Under the pieces are notes generated by a model. The model was not told the DNA's origin. It saw only the letters and a program-made list of their open reading frames with translations, and did not search any database. Made by a program: the position numbers and the translations under genes. 50,566 bases of DNA from Paracidovorax cattleyae (GTDB lineage Bacteria; Pseudomonadota; Gammaproteobacteria; Burkholderiales; Burkholderiaceae_C): NCBI RefSeq assembly GCF_900104515.1, contig NZ_FNJL01000036.1, positions 1 through 50,566 of the forward strand. Reading direction: 5' to 3'. Shown piece after piece: positions 39,714 to 47,308 of the stretch (position 1 is its first letter; the number at the start of each line of letters is the position of its first letter).

Positions 39714-41483
39714 ATGAAGCATCGCAACCTGTGGCTATTGGTGGCGGGCCTCTTGATGGTCCTGGCCGCTCCCGCGTTCGCCGATACCGGCGGCTATGAC
39801 GTGGGCAACATCATGGACAAGTACCAAACTGCAGCCCAGCAGTTCGGTACAGCCATTTCCAGCGCGGCGCTGAAGGTGTGCTTCACCCTCTTCACGATTG
39901 ACCTGCTGTGGACCGTCTTGGGGAAGCTCATCAAGGGCGGCGACACCGTTGAAATCGGGGTGGCGATCATCTTCCGCATCATGTGGATGAGCCTGGTTCT
40001 GTGGGTGATGCAAAACCCGTCCGTGCCGATGGCCTTCGTCAATGGGTTCATCCAGCTTGGCAAGACCGGGGCCAACGTCAGCGCGATCAGCCCCGGCGAT
40101 GTGTTTTGGCAGGGCGTGGACCTGGTGAACGTGATGATCAACAGCTTCGCGGATAACGCCACGGTCGCCGGCGTGCCCGTGCCTGCTGGCATCGCTGCGA
40201 TGGCTAACCCGTTCGCGGCCGTTCTCATCGGGACGGCGCTGCTGGTCATCATCATTTGCTATGCCATGTTGGCCGCACAGTTCGCGGTCGCCTGGATTCA
40301 GCTGTGGTTCTACATGGCCGTGTATCCGATGATGCTCGCTTTTGGGGTCACCAAGTGGAGCAAGGACCTGGCGATGAAGGTCTTCACGACTCCCCTGGTC
40401 TATGGCGTCCGGTTCCTGGCGATTTACTTCATCGTCGCCGTGGGTCACACCTTGGCCGCTGACTTCGGCAACGAAATTTCCCAGCTCTCGCTGACGAACC
40501 TGAAGCCGATTTGGACGGTGCTGGCCGGCTCTGTGCTGCTCTTCATGTTGACCATGAAGGTTCCCACCTTGGCGTCCGACCTGTTGAGCGGCAGCGCATC
40601 CTTGTCGGCGGGTGACGGCGCGGCCGGTGCCCTGGCTGCAGGCGGTGCCATCGGCGCGACGGCCGGCGCTCTGTACGCTGGCGGCTCGACGGTTGCGAAT
40701 GGCCTGGCCGGTGCGATCCGCGCCGGTCAATCGGCCATCACGCAAGCCCGCGAGAAAGGCGCAACGGGCATTGTCTCAACGGCGGCCGGCGCGACGGGTG
40801 CTGTCGGTAGCGCCATGGCGGAAGCTGCAGGCGAGAAGATCAAGGGACTTGGATCTGAGTCTGCCGGCGGCCGCCTGGCCGAACGCATCGACAACCGGAC
40901 CGCATCCATCCGCGAATCCAATGCAGCGGCCAGCGTGTCCGCGCCTACCGTCGCCGGCGGCCAACCTCCCGCACCTGGCGGCCAGTCACCAGCCACCAGC
41001 GAAAGCACGGGCAGCACGGCCGCCCCAGCAGCGCCGGTCGATAGCGCGGGATCAGCAGCGCAAGCTGAAGCCACGCGGCCAACCCCTGCAGCGCCATCAG
41101 CGGCCGCTGCAGCTCCCGCGCAGCCTGCCGCACCGGCCAGCAGCGTCATCGACACAAGCGGCGACATTGCGGCCGCCAAGGCGGCCCGCGATGCCGGCCA
41201 GGCGGGCATGCCTGCGGCTCCTTCACCCGCGCCCACCCCTGCAGCGCCGGCACCAGTGCCCGAGTCTGCAGCTACGGAAGCGACACCGGCACCAGGTGCC
41301 AGCGCTCCCGAGGCCAGCAGCTCGCAGCCCCCAGCACCCGGCCAGGACCAGCAGCAGCCAGAAGCGCCCAAGCCAGAAACGTCGATGGCGATGGCGGCCG
41401 CGCAAAAGGCGGTCAGCGAATTGGAGAAGACTGGCGGCCAGACCGGCGGCAGCGTCACCATCAGCCACGGCGGGCATGAGTGA
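39714..41483 (+). CDS. trbL: P-type conjugative transfer protein TrbL (VirB6-like)
   Basis: A 589-residue inner-membrane channel component. After a signal-like N-terminus (1-23) there are five to six TM helices between about 50 and 290, with the family pattern GNIMDKYQTAAQQFGTAISSAALKVCFTLFTIDLLWT and IQLWFYMAVYPMMLAFGVTKWSKDLA. The region from about 310 to 589 is low-complexity Ala/Pro/Ser/Gly and should be disordered. No TrbB, TrbE, TrbF, TrbG or TrbI genes are present, so the transfer apparatus is incomplete. Confidence 0.9.
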   Translation: MKHRNLWLLVAGLLMVLAAPAFADTGGYDVGNIMDKYQTAAQQFGTAISSAALKVCFTLFTIDLLWTVLGKLIKGGDTVEIGVAIIFRIMWMSLVLWVMQNPSVPMAFVNGFIQLGKTGANVSAISPGDVFWQGVDLVNVMINSFADNATVAGVPVPAGIAAMANPFAAVLIGTALLVIIICYAMLAAQFAVAWIQLWFYMAVYPMMLAFGVTKWSKDLAMKVFTTPLVYGVRFLAIYFIVAVGHTLAADFGNEISQLSLTNLKPIWTVLAGSVLLFMLTMKVPTLASDLLSGSASLSAGDGAAGALAAGGAIGATAGALYAGGSTVANGLAGAIRAGQSAITQAREKGATGIVSTAAGATGAVGSAMAEAAGEKIKGLGSESAGGRLAERIDNRTASIRESNAAASVSAPTVAGGQPPAPGGQSPATSESTGSTAAPAAPVDSAGSAAQAEATRPTPAAPSAAAAAPAQPAAPASSVIDTSGDIAAAKAARDAGQAGMPAAPSPAPTPAAPAPVPESAATEATPAPGASAPEASSSQPPAPGQDQQQPEAPKPETSMAMAAAQKAVSELEKTGGQTGGSVTISHGGHE

Positions 41484-41494
41484 GGACCCCGACC

Positions 41495-41908
41495 ATGCCG
41501 AAATTCAAACTCAATCGGGCCAGCTTCACCGCTGAAAACTGCGTGGACGGCGTGCTGGTCAATCCGACCTTGCCCAAGCTCTTCGACCAGACGCCTAACG
41601 AAGACAGGCCGCCGGCGCAAGCCAAGTGGTGGAACCTGCCGTATGTCGTCACCATGACCGTTGAAGAGTGGGACCGCATGTATGCGGAGCGCACCGACGA
41701 ATACGCCGACGCCGGCCGCAAGAATTGGGCCGAAGCCCGACCGAAGTGGATGCAAGCCTGGCCGAGTGGCACGCGCTACGAGACGCGATGCCTTGACGGC
41801 GGAGCGTGGGACCGCTCGACCAGTTGGGGCATGTTCGCAACCTTGGAAGAAGCATTGGCATGCGCTCGCGCCGGGTCAGGGTGGCGGCGATGGGGAAGCG
41901 CGGCATGA
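41495..41908 (+). CDS. Hypothetical protein of the transfer region
   Basis: A 137-residue soluble protein rich in Trp, Arg and Glu, with no signal peptide. I recognise no family. Segments such as WWNLPYVVTMTVEEWDRMYAERTDEYA and WMQAWPSGTRYETRCLDGGAWDRSTSWGMF are distinctive. It starts 12 bp after trbL and its stop overlaps the next ORF by ATGA, so it is part of the trb operon. Confidence 0.65.
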   Translation: MPKFKLNRASFTAENCVDGVLVNPTLPKLFDQTPNEDRPPAQAKWWNLPYVVTMTVEEWDRMYAERTDEYADAGRKNWAEARPKWMQAWPSGTRYETRCLDGGAWDRSTSWGMFATLEEALACARAGSGWRRWGSAA

Positions 41909-42291
41909 CGCGCAGCCTTCTCCTGGCGGTTGCAGGCGCGCTATGCGGCTTCGCGTGGGGCCATGAGGGCCTGACCTGGCTGACAGGTTTCGCGGCCCTT
42001 GTCCCGGTTCTCTGGAGCCTGGCGTGTTCGCGGTGGTGGGCCGGCGCGACAACGCTGGCCTACTACCTGGCCGCCAGTCGTGGCCTGCCATTCGGGGCGG
42101 GCATCTTCTTCGCGGAGTCGGCCCCCTCGTGGTTCAGTTGGGCGCTGTGGCTGGTCGCCGGCGTGGTCAATGCGTTGCCCTGGCTTCTCCTTTGGAGTGA
42201 AACCCCACGCCGACAGGCGTGGACACTACCGGCTGCGCTCGCGCTGACGGCGGTGCCACCGATTGGCTTCATCGGCTGGGTGAACCGATGA
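41905..42291 (+). CDS. TraB N-terminal half (membrane part), cut off by a frameshift
   Basis: 128 residues with four or five hydrophobic helices, resembling the N-terminus of TraB of IncP-type plasmids (an apolipoprotein N-acyltransferase-like protein). The frame ends at IGWVNR-stop. The natural continuation would be WVN-P-MTAAGVLF, and one extra C in aaccgatg restores it. The result is an ATGA overlap with the second half at 42288. ATG 41905 overlaps the previous stop; ATG 41890 is an alternative. Confidence 0.7.
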   Translation: MTRSLLLAVAGALCGFAWGHEGLTWLTGFAALVPVLWSLACSRWWAGATTLAYYLAASRGLPFGAGIFFAESAPSWFSWALWLVAGVVNALPWLLLWSETPRRQAWTLPAALALTAVPPIGFIGWVNR

Positions 42292-43076
42292 CGGCCGCCG
42301 GCGTCCTCTTCCCTGACCTTGGATTCGTCGGCTTACTCTGTCTTGTGGCGGGCTTCGTCTTGATCGTGCTGCGGTATTGGTCGGCGGTCGCGGCCCTGGC
42401 CAGCATGGCAGTGGTTGCCAACCTCGTCATGCTGCAGGCGAGGCCGGCCTGGGCGGACACCTGGTCGGGGTATGACACCGCTTTTGCGCGACTGCAGACG
42501 GCCGCCGCGCCGAATTTCATGGCAGAGGGCCAGCGCATGGCGCAGGTCTTCATGCTGGCCGCCCAGCTTGAACCTGGGCGCGTGCTGGTCCTACCGGAAA
42601 CCGTGCTGCCGCGTGTACGCCAAGGAAATGACTTCAACGCCTTGATGCTGGCCGACGTGTCGGCACAGCTCAGGGCCAAGGGCAGCGCGATGCTGGTGGG
42701 GGCCGAAATGTCTATTCCCGGTCGCCCGATACGCAATGTTTTGATCGCCGTGGGTGTCGATGCCGGCCCGCTGGTCCAGCGTGTGCCAGTGCCCATTGGC
42801 ATGTGGCGGCCCTGGGCTTCTGACTCCATCGCCGCCGACCCCTTTGGCAGTGGCATCGGCTTGGTCGCTGGCCGGCGTGTCGCCTACTCGATTTGCTACG
42901 AGCAGCTACTGACCTTTCCCATCTTGGTCAGCATGGCAAATCGCCCGGATGTGATCGTCGGCGCAGCGAACGATTGGTGGGCAAGAGACACCAGCATTCC
43001 CACCATTCAAGGCCAGGCGCTCGATGTTTGGGGGAGGTTATTCGGTCTGCCGGTAATTCGGGCGACGAACATTTGA
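42288..43076 (+). CDS. TraB C-terminal half (nitrilase-like domain), truncated
   Basis: 262 residues: two TM helices (about 5-50), then a carbon-nitrogen hydrolase domain. The catalytic-type Glu (LPETVLPR) and Cys (YSICYEQLL) are visible. Where Lnt has Lys in K-x-x-L-V-P-F-G, this has QRVPVPIGM, so the catalytic Lys seems absent. The domain stops at IRATNI, short of the usual end. It could be translated by coupling from the ATGA overlap, but activity is doubtful. Confidence 0.7.
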   Translation: MTAAGVLFPDLGFVGLLCLVAGFVLIVLRYWSAVAALASMAVVANLVMLQARPAWADTWSGYDTAFARLQTAAAPNFMAEGQRMAQVFMLAAQLEPGRVLVLPETVLPRVRQGNDFNALMLADVSAQLRAKGSAMLVGAEMSIPGRPIRNVLIAVGVDAGPLVQRVPVPIGMWRPWASDSIAADPFGSGIGLVAGRRVAYSICYEQLLTFPILVSMANRPDVIVGAANDWWARDTSIPTIQGQALDVWGRLFGLPVIRATNI

Positions 43077-43167
43077 AACGTGATCGTCGAGGTGAATTTC
43101 TGCTGACTACGTCAGCGTAATTGAAATGGATTTCGCTGATTCAGTCAGCACATTTGAAGGAGATGGA

Positions 43168-43455
43168 ATGAGGAAAAGTCAAAAGATCGGTGGCTTCTCG
43201 GTTGAAGCCATGCCGGTCGGCTCTGGTTCGCAAATTGAATGGTCTGTCTGGCTGTCCGATCTGCCCTATGTCCGGGCATCCGCGCCCAGCCTGGCCGACG
43301 CGAAGAAGGCACTTGAAGAGCGGTGGAAGCAGCTGGTCGCTGCCTATCGGTCCGCCGGTGAACCTGTACCACGCCCGATTCGGCGGCGGGGCAATCGACG
43401 GATTCTGGACACGATCAACAAGCTCGGGAGCCTGCGCTGCGGGCAGATTTTTTGA
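43168..43455 (+). CDS. HicB-like fold small protein
   Basis: A 95-residue protein whose middle (WSVWLSDLPYVRASAPSLADAKKALEERWKQLVAAYRSAGEPVPRP) follows the HicB antitoxin pattern of a strand, a DLP turn, a helix and GEPxPxP. The ATG at 43168 has a strong ribosome binding site (AAGGAGATGG). No HicA-like toxin is adjacent, so it may be an orphan or a repurposed fold. It directly precedes the phased repeat arrays. Confidence 0.6.
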   Translation: MRKSQKIGGFSVEAMPVGSGSQIEWSVWLSDLPYVRASAPSLADAKKALEERWKQLVAAYRSAGEPVPRPIRRRGNRRILDTINKLGSLRCGQIF

Positions 43456-43476
43456 TTGGCATGAAGGCCCCAACAT

Positions 43477-43587
43477 GCAGTGCATTCGCAGTGGACCTGT
43501 AGTGCTTTTGCAGTGGACATGCAGTGTTTCTGTAGTGCCACATCAACACACTGCACGTTCACGCCATATTCACTGCAATTCCACTGC
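43477..43587 (+). repeat. 11-bp-phased array A: GCAGTG/GTAGTG x6, then inverted CACTGC
   Basis: GCAGTG at 43477, 43488, 43510 and 43521 and GTAGTG at 43499 and 43532 form six direct repeats spaced exactly 11 bp. Inverted copies CACTGC follow at 43549, 43571 and 43582 (with a weak one, CACGCC, at 43560), also on an 11-bp register. It is noncoding. The layout resembles a centromere or an oligomeric ribbon-helix-helix binding array. Confidence 0.9.
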
Positions 43588-43627
43588 AAGAAAACCACAT
43601 GCCACGCCGAGCGCTGGTCAATCCATT

Positions 43628-43689
43628 TGGCGTACTTCTGACGTAGTTGTGACGCATTTTCGACGTAGGGCTGGCGAAAGAGTGACGCA
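43628..43689 (+). repeat. 11-bp-phased array B: TGACGTA-like x6
   Basis: TGGCGTA, TGACGTA, TGACGCA, CGACGTA, TGGCGAA and TGACGCA start at 43628, 43639, 43650, 43661, 43672 and 43683, exactly 11 bp apart. The consensus is YGRCGYA. The core GACGTA is also the reverse complement of the iteron core TACGTC at 38234-38313. It lies about 190 bp before the RHH gene. Confidence 0.88.
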
Positions 43690-43880
43690 ACGCGCAGGAA
43701 CCCGGAAATGCAATGCGCTCACCCGGAAGACAGTGCTGAGTGGAACATAAAGGGGTATTGCGCTGCAGGGGTGTTTTTTGGTGTTTTTCGTTGCGGGACA
43801 AGGCTTAGAAGCGTCCTGCACTTTGTAGATACGTGTTGCGTTCGCAGGACGCGCCCGCAACACAGATGAAAGGGGGCCAC

Positions 43881-44498
43881 ATGGCCGCAAAACGAACTTA
43901 TTCGGTCCGGCTCGAAGACGAGCAGCGCCAACAGCTGGAAGCCAGAGCCGAAGCCATCGGCTTGCCAACAGGGCACCTCATCCGGTCGGCGATTGCCGAC
44001 TTCCTGCGGCAGCAGGAAGAGAAGGACTACCTGGCCGACGTGGAGGCGCGCATTGCCACCGCGATCAACCGGCTGGCTCGCCAGGTGGAGAAGGACCGCG
44101 CCGAACAGCAAATGGTCCTCGGCGTTCTCGACTACGTGCGGGAATGGCTGTCCTTCACGTTGCCGCCGCCAGCGGACAAGGACGCGGCAAACGCACTGAT
44201 GAAAGAGCGGAACAAGAATTTCCTTGCTCGATTGCCGCTGCACTTCACCACGGGCAGCAAGGCCAAGGTGACGACATACATGGAAACCAAGACAACCGAA
44301 GCCGAGCCGTGCCCTATATGTGCAACCGGAATTCTCAGGCCGAAAGAAGGTCGGCAGGGCCTGTTTTGGTACTGCACCAACTGGAATGCGTCGCCGAAGT
44401 GTGAGGCGACTTTCCCGGACGCCGGTGGTTGGCCTCAATTGCCCGTTGGTGATTCGAGCGACGGCCAGGCGGCATCTTCAATCAACCAGGAGTCATGA
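43881..44498 (+). CDS. Ribbon-helix-helix protein with C-terminal topoisomerase-type zinc ribbon
   Basis: A 205-residue DNA-binding protein. Residues 1-50 form an Arc/CopG-like RHH (YSVRLEDEQRQQLEARAEAIGLPTGHLIRSAIADFL). A helical/coiled segment follows (about 50-100), then a zinc ribbon with C144, C147, C165 and C174 as found in the tails of topoisomerase I. ATG 43881 follows AAAGGGGG. The two 11-bp-phased arrays just upstream are the likely target. Relaxosome accessory, partition adaptor and autorepressor are all possible roles. The stop overlaps the next gene. Confidence 0.8.
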   Translation: MAAKRTYSVRLEDEQRQQLEARAEAIGLPTGHLIRSAIADFLRQQEEKDYLADVEARIATAINRLARQVEKDRAEQQMVLGVLDYVREWLSFTLPPPADKDAANALMKERNKNFLARLPLHFTTGSKAKVTTYMETKTTEAEPCPICATGILRPKEGRQGLFWYCTNWNASPKCEATFPDAGGWPQLPVGDSSDGQAASSINQES

Positions 44499-44830
44499 AC
44501 ATGCAAACCACGATCTATTCCGCAATGGCGATGCTGACCAGCGCCACATCCATCAAACACATACTCGATGATGACGCTGAGGAATTGAGCTGCGGCCAGG
44601 TGCACTATGCCTTGGAGCTGGACGGCCGAATCTTCTTGGTCTGGAACGACATGGACAGCGGGTTGATGATCGTTTCACCTATCGAGCATTGGGACTTGGA
44701 AAACCTGCTCGATGCAATCGATGACCCTGTGCCGGTGCTGTCGTTCAGCGAGATCACCGCACGGGCGTTGGGCAAGGTGGCGGGGCAGACGATTGCAGCG
44801 TCCGTCCCGCCGGACAAGACGACCCATTGA
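44495..44830 (+). CDS. Hypothetical protein, 111 residues
   Basis: An acidic, soluble protein without a motif I recognise (IKHILDDDAEELSCGQVHYALELDGRIFLVWNDMDSGLMIVSPIEHW). The ATG at 44495 overlaps the RHH/zinc-ribbon stop (ATGA), so the two should be translated together. It may be a partner of that DNA-binding protein. A second ATG at 44501 is possible. Confidence 0.6.
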   Translation: MNMQTTIYSAMAMLTSATSIKHILDDDAEELSCGQVHYALELDGRIFLVWNDMDSGLMIVSPIEHWDLENLLDAIDDPVPVLSFSEITARALGKVAGQTIAASVPPDKTTH

Positions 44831-44841
44831 GTGAGGCACCT

Positions 44842-44889
44842 ATGGCCCAACGAACATACACCATAAACGCTTTAATGGGGGAGGGGTAA
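44842..44889 (+). CDS. Mini-ORF of 15 residues before the next gene
   Basis: MAQRTYTINALMGEG, preceded by GAGG and ending two bases before the ATG at 44892. It could be a leader peptide or the stub of a degraded RHH-type gene, as its start resembles MAAKRTYSVRLE at 43881. Weak evidence. Confidence 0.25.
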   Translation: MAQRTYTINALMGEG

Positions 44890-44891
44890 CG

Positions 44892-45197
44892 ATGTTCTTC
44901 CTGACCTACGTAATGGCCCAGGACGCGGGCGGCCTTCGCGTGATCCTTCCTGACTTCGATCTGCAGGCGAGCGCGGCCGCTGTCGTAGAGGTACCTGACC
45001 GCCTTCAGGAGGCTATTGCTCAACGCTACGAGGGAAACGCCCCGAAGTCCTCGCGCCTTGAGGACCTACAGGCTGATGAGCGCTTTCGTGACGGCTGGTG
45101 GCTCTGGCTCAATATCGACGTGGACGACCTCGGTCGCCGGCGTCGAAAACGAAAGACGGAGCGCGCAGCCGCCCATCGGATTCGACCGGGCAGATAG
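44892..45197 (+). CDS. Hypothetical protein, 101 residues
   Basis: I recognise no family. The N-terminal half (MFFLTYVMAQDAGGLRVILPDFDLQASAAAVVEVPDRLQEAIAQRYEG) loosely resembles the HicB fold (strand, PDFD, helix). The C-terminus is strongly basic (GRRRRKRKTERAAAHRIRPGR). The ribosome binding site GGGGAGGGG is strong. Same strand as the RHH gene cluster. Confidence 0.5.
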   Translation: MFFLTYVMAQDAGGLRVILPDFDLQASAAAVVEVPDRLQEAIAQRYEGNAPKSSRLEDLQADERFRDGWWLWLNIDVDDLGRRRRKRKTERAAAHRIRPGR

Positions 45198-45227
45198 GTC
45201 GCACTGTCACAGGCGCAGGAATGGCGC

Positions 45228-45734
45228 TCAGGCACGTGCCTTATTCTGGGTCGGGATGCGAGTGTGCGAGACCGCACCATCGGGTGTGATCGTGAATTTC
45301 ATGTCGGATTCGCGGTACGTGTTGGCGGTAATGCCGCAATACAACGAATCGAACAACCACGTCGCCATCAGCATTTGGATAATCGCCTTGCTTACATCGG
45401 CATGCTCGCCCGTGTTAACGGCCTTTACAACTTCGCCGCCGAAGAACGACACGGCTCCTGCAGTCCACTCCGAACCCATATCGCGGGCGCTTTGTTCGCG
45501 GGACTTGGAAATCTCGAACAGGTTTTCAACATCGAATTGGTCTTCGCTTTGGAAATGCGGCTCCCCATTCGTATTGAGTACAAGTGTTGTTACTTTCATA
45601 ATGACTTGGGTGATGTCAGCCAGACGGGTACGCACCTGTTCAGCGGTAACGGCGCGGCGAGGGTCGGCTTTCAGTGCATCAAAGGCCGGGCCTACTTCTG
45701 CATTTAGCCAAGCTTCCTTGGCTTCCTTCCTCAT
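45228..45734 (-). CDS. Hypothetical protein, 168 residues
   Basis: A soluble protein of unknown family. The N-terminal AWLNAEVGPAFDALKADPRRAVTAEQVRTRLADI faintly resembles the helical tail of ParD/RelB-type antitoxins. The rest (LFEISKSREQSARDMGSEW; IIQMLMATWLFDSLYCGITANTYRESDMKFTITPDG) has no recognised motif. Its ribosome binding site on the minus strand is good (AAAGGAGTG). It lies 70 bp downstream of the RHH/HTH gene at 45805-46767 and may be in its operon. Confidence 0.6.
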   Translation of the reverse strand: MRKEAKEAWLNAEVGPAFDALKADPRRAVTAEQVRTRLADITQVIMKVTTLVLNTNGEPHFQSEDQFDVENLFEISKSREQSARDMGSEWTAGAVSFFGGEVVKAVNTGEHADVSKAIIQMLMATWLFDSLYCGITANTYRESDMKFTITPDGAVSHTRIPTQNKARA

Positions 45735-45804
45735 GGTTCACTCCTTTGCTAAATTCTCAGAACACCTCACATGCCGCCCATGATGGTCTTGTACCCGGCA
45801 TGGG

Positions 45805-46767
45805 TTAATTGTCACTGCAAGCCATCGTTGTTGCGCCTTGACGAATCTGCGTGCGCAGTTCGTTCAGATGTGTCCGGGCCGAGATTACTCGCTCTATGCG
45901 CTCGTACAGCGATTTCCAACCCGGCCAGTAGTGATGCTTCGGTGCCATCTCGCGATCCCATATGTCCTCCCACCACATAGACCGAGATTCCTCCTTGAGT
46001 AGGGACCCAGGATGGGTATTCCCCTTGGTCAATTGCTCGATGTCGTCAGGCCGCAGTTGGTAACCCAGGACCATGATGCCGCTACCCATCGCGGTGTAGC
46101 GCTTGTACAGAAGTTCGAGCGTCACGATTAGCGCGGCCAGAGATGCTTCACCACCAGCACCAATCTCCTCTGATACATGAATCGGCGTGTAGAACGTCCG
46201 AAAGTACCCCTTGTCGGATTCCTTCACGATGTACAGACCGCCAGTGGGATTGGCGGCTCGGATCAGGTGCAAGGTCTTGAGCGTGCCATCAGACTGGCCG
46301 TTGGCCAGGTCCCAACGCAGAAGCCAGTCAACGGCTTCGAAAGGGTTCTCAGACAAGCGCTCGTATTCGGGGGGATAGAGCGCCTTGTCGCCATGTTTGA
46401 GCCAGTCTGAATCGACACCCAGGAAGATCGCGATGGCTGACAGTTGGGAAAAGCTCGGCTCCTTTTCCCCAAGAAACCAGTCCTCGACATCCTCCGCTCG
46501 CTCCTCCTGAATGGCCTCAGCGATGTGTGATGGAGTGAGCTTCGGGCCGCGTCGGCCGGCGTTGACCTGCGTCAGCATCCGATTGAGACGCTCTGCGACT
46601 TCCTTGCGGCGCGTGTTCCGACCGTCTTGAACCAACAACGGGTCAACCCATGCTCGCAGGGCCTGTCGAGCTTCGGCCTCGGTTGAGCGGTCGTGGAGGT
46701 CCGCCAGTGTTTCCAGTGCACGAAAGATCTGGCTGGGTATGTTTCGAATCGCGATCTTGCTGAACAT
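45805..46767 (-). CDS. RHH-containing regulator with second HTH-like region
   Basis: A 320-residue protein. Residues 1-42 (FSKIAIRNIPSQIFRALETLADLHDRSTEAEARQALRAWV) form a FitA/Arc-like ribbon-helix-helix. Residues about 78-120 (LTPSHIAEAIQEERAEDVEDWFLGEKEPSFSQLSAIAIFLGVDSDWLKHG) look like an XRE-type HTH. The remaining 190 residues match nothing I know. A start with GGAG ahead is at 46767. A palindrome ATGATATCAT lies 29 bp upstream and is a candidate autoregulatory operator. It is divergent from the toxin-antitoxin operon. Confidence 0.65.
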   Translation of the reverse strand: MFSKIAIRNIPSQIFRALETLADLHDRSTEAEARQALRAWVDPLLVQDGRNTRRKEVAERLNRMLTQVNAGRRGPKLTPSHIAEAIQEERAEDVEDWFLGEKEPSFSQLSAIAIFLGVDSDWLKHGDKALYPPEYERLSENPFEAVDWLLRWDLANGQSDGTLKTLHLIRAANPTGGLYIVKESDKGYFRTFYTPIHVSEEIGAGGEASLAALIVTLELLYKRYTAMGSGIMVLGYQLRPDDIEQLTKGNTHPGSLLKEESRSMWWEDIWDREMAPKHHYWPGWKSLYERIERVISARTHLNELRTQIRQGATTMACSDN

Positions 46768-46795
46768 GATGGCTCCGTGCGTTGATTGTTCAAAA

Positions 46796-46805
46796 TGATA
46801 TCATA
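46796..46805. promoter_or_regulatory. Palindromic operator candidate ATGATATCAT
   Basis: A perfect 10-bp palindrome in the AT-rich divergent region between the RHH/HTH gene (minus) and the toxin gene (plus). Placed to control the minus-strand gene. Confidence 0.45.
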
Positions 46806-46895
46806 ATGAATGGATGGTGCAAGACGTATATTTAATGGCCTGTAGAGCAGGCGTTGCGTTGATGGACGGCATATGTCACTCGGTCCGTGTCCCGT

Positions 46896-46922
46896 TTGAC
46901 TCTATATCTGAAATGGTATAGA
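46896..46922 (+). promoter_or_regulatory. Promoter/operator of the toxin-antitoxin-HEPN operon
   Basis: TTGACT (46896-46901) and TATAGA (46917-46922), 15 bp apart, could be a -35/-10 pair. The dyad CTATA (46902-46906)/TATAG (46917-46921) overlaps it and is a plausible site for the XRE antitoxin. It is 9 bp before the toxin ATG at 46931. Confidence 0.45.
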
Positions 46923-46930
46923 TTTGCGGC

Positions 46931-47308
46931 ATGACAGAACAAGACAGGCTGCTGATCTGGGTCGGAGGAAGTAAACGAGACCTGATGGCGCTTCCTCTCG
47001 ATGTGCGGAAGTTCTTTGGTCACGCCCTCGACTTCGCTCAGCGGGGCGATCAGCACGGTGCGGCAAAGCCGCTCAAGGGCTTCGGCGGTGCCGGCGTCCT
47101 TGAGATCGTCGAGGACGATGTCGGCGGTACGTACCGGGCCGTCTATACGGTGAAGTTCGCGGAAGCGGTGTTCGTCCTGCACTGCTTCCAGAAGAAGAGC
47201 AAGAGCGGGATCGCCACTCCGAAAGAGGACATGGACATCATTCGCGCCAGGCTGAAGGTAGCCGAGGCGCTGGCAAAGGAGCTACGACATGGCAAAGCGC
47301 ATGATTGA
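46931..47308 (+). CDS. RelE/HigB-like (Gp49-type) toxin
   Basis: A 125-residue RelE-superfamily toxin of the phage Gp49/HigB group. Visible blocks are LIWVGGSKRDLMALPLDVRKFFGHALDFAQRG, KPLKGFGGAGVLEIVEDDVGGTYRAVYTV and the end strand FVLHCFQKKSKSGIATPKEDMDIIRARL. Such toxins cut mRNA on the ribosome. It overlaps its antitoxin gene by 20 bases. Toxin-first order fits higBA. It heads a four-gene run on the plus strand. Confidence 0.88.
   Translation: MTEQDRLLIWVGGSKRDLMALPLDVRKFFGHALDFAQRGDQHGAAKPLKGFGGAGVLEIVEDDVGGTYRAVYTVKFAEAVFVLHCFQKKSKSGIATPKEDMDIIRARLKVAEALAKELRHGKAHD

Noticed and set aside
43168..43455. Complete HicAB toxin-antitoxin pair
   Set aside because: Only a HicB-like fold is seen; no small HicA-type double-strand RNA-binding toxin is adjacent on either strand.
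43477..43689. CRISPR array
   Set aside because: The repeat period is 11 bp with no spacers of about 30 bp and no cas genes.
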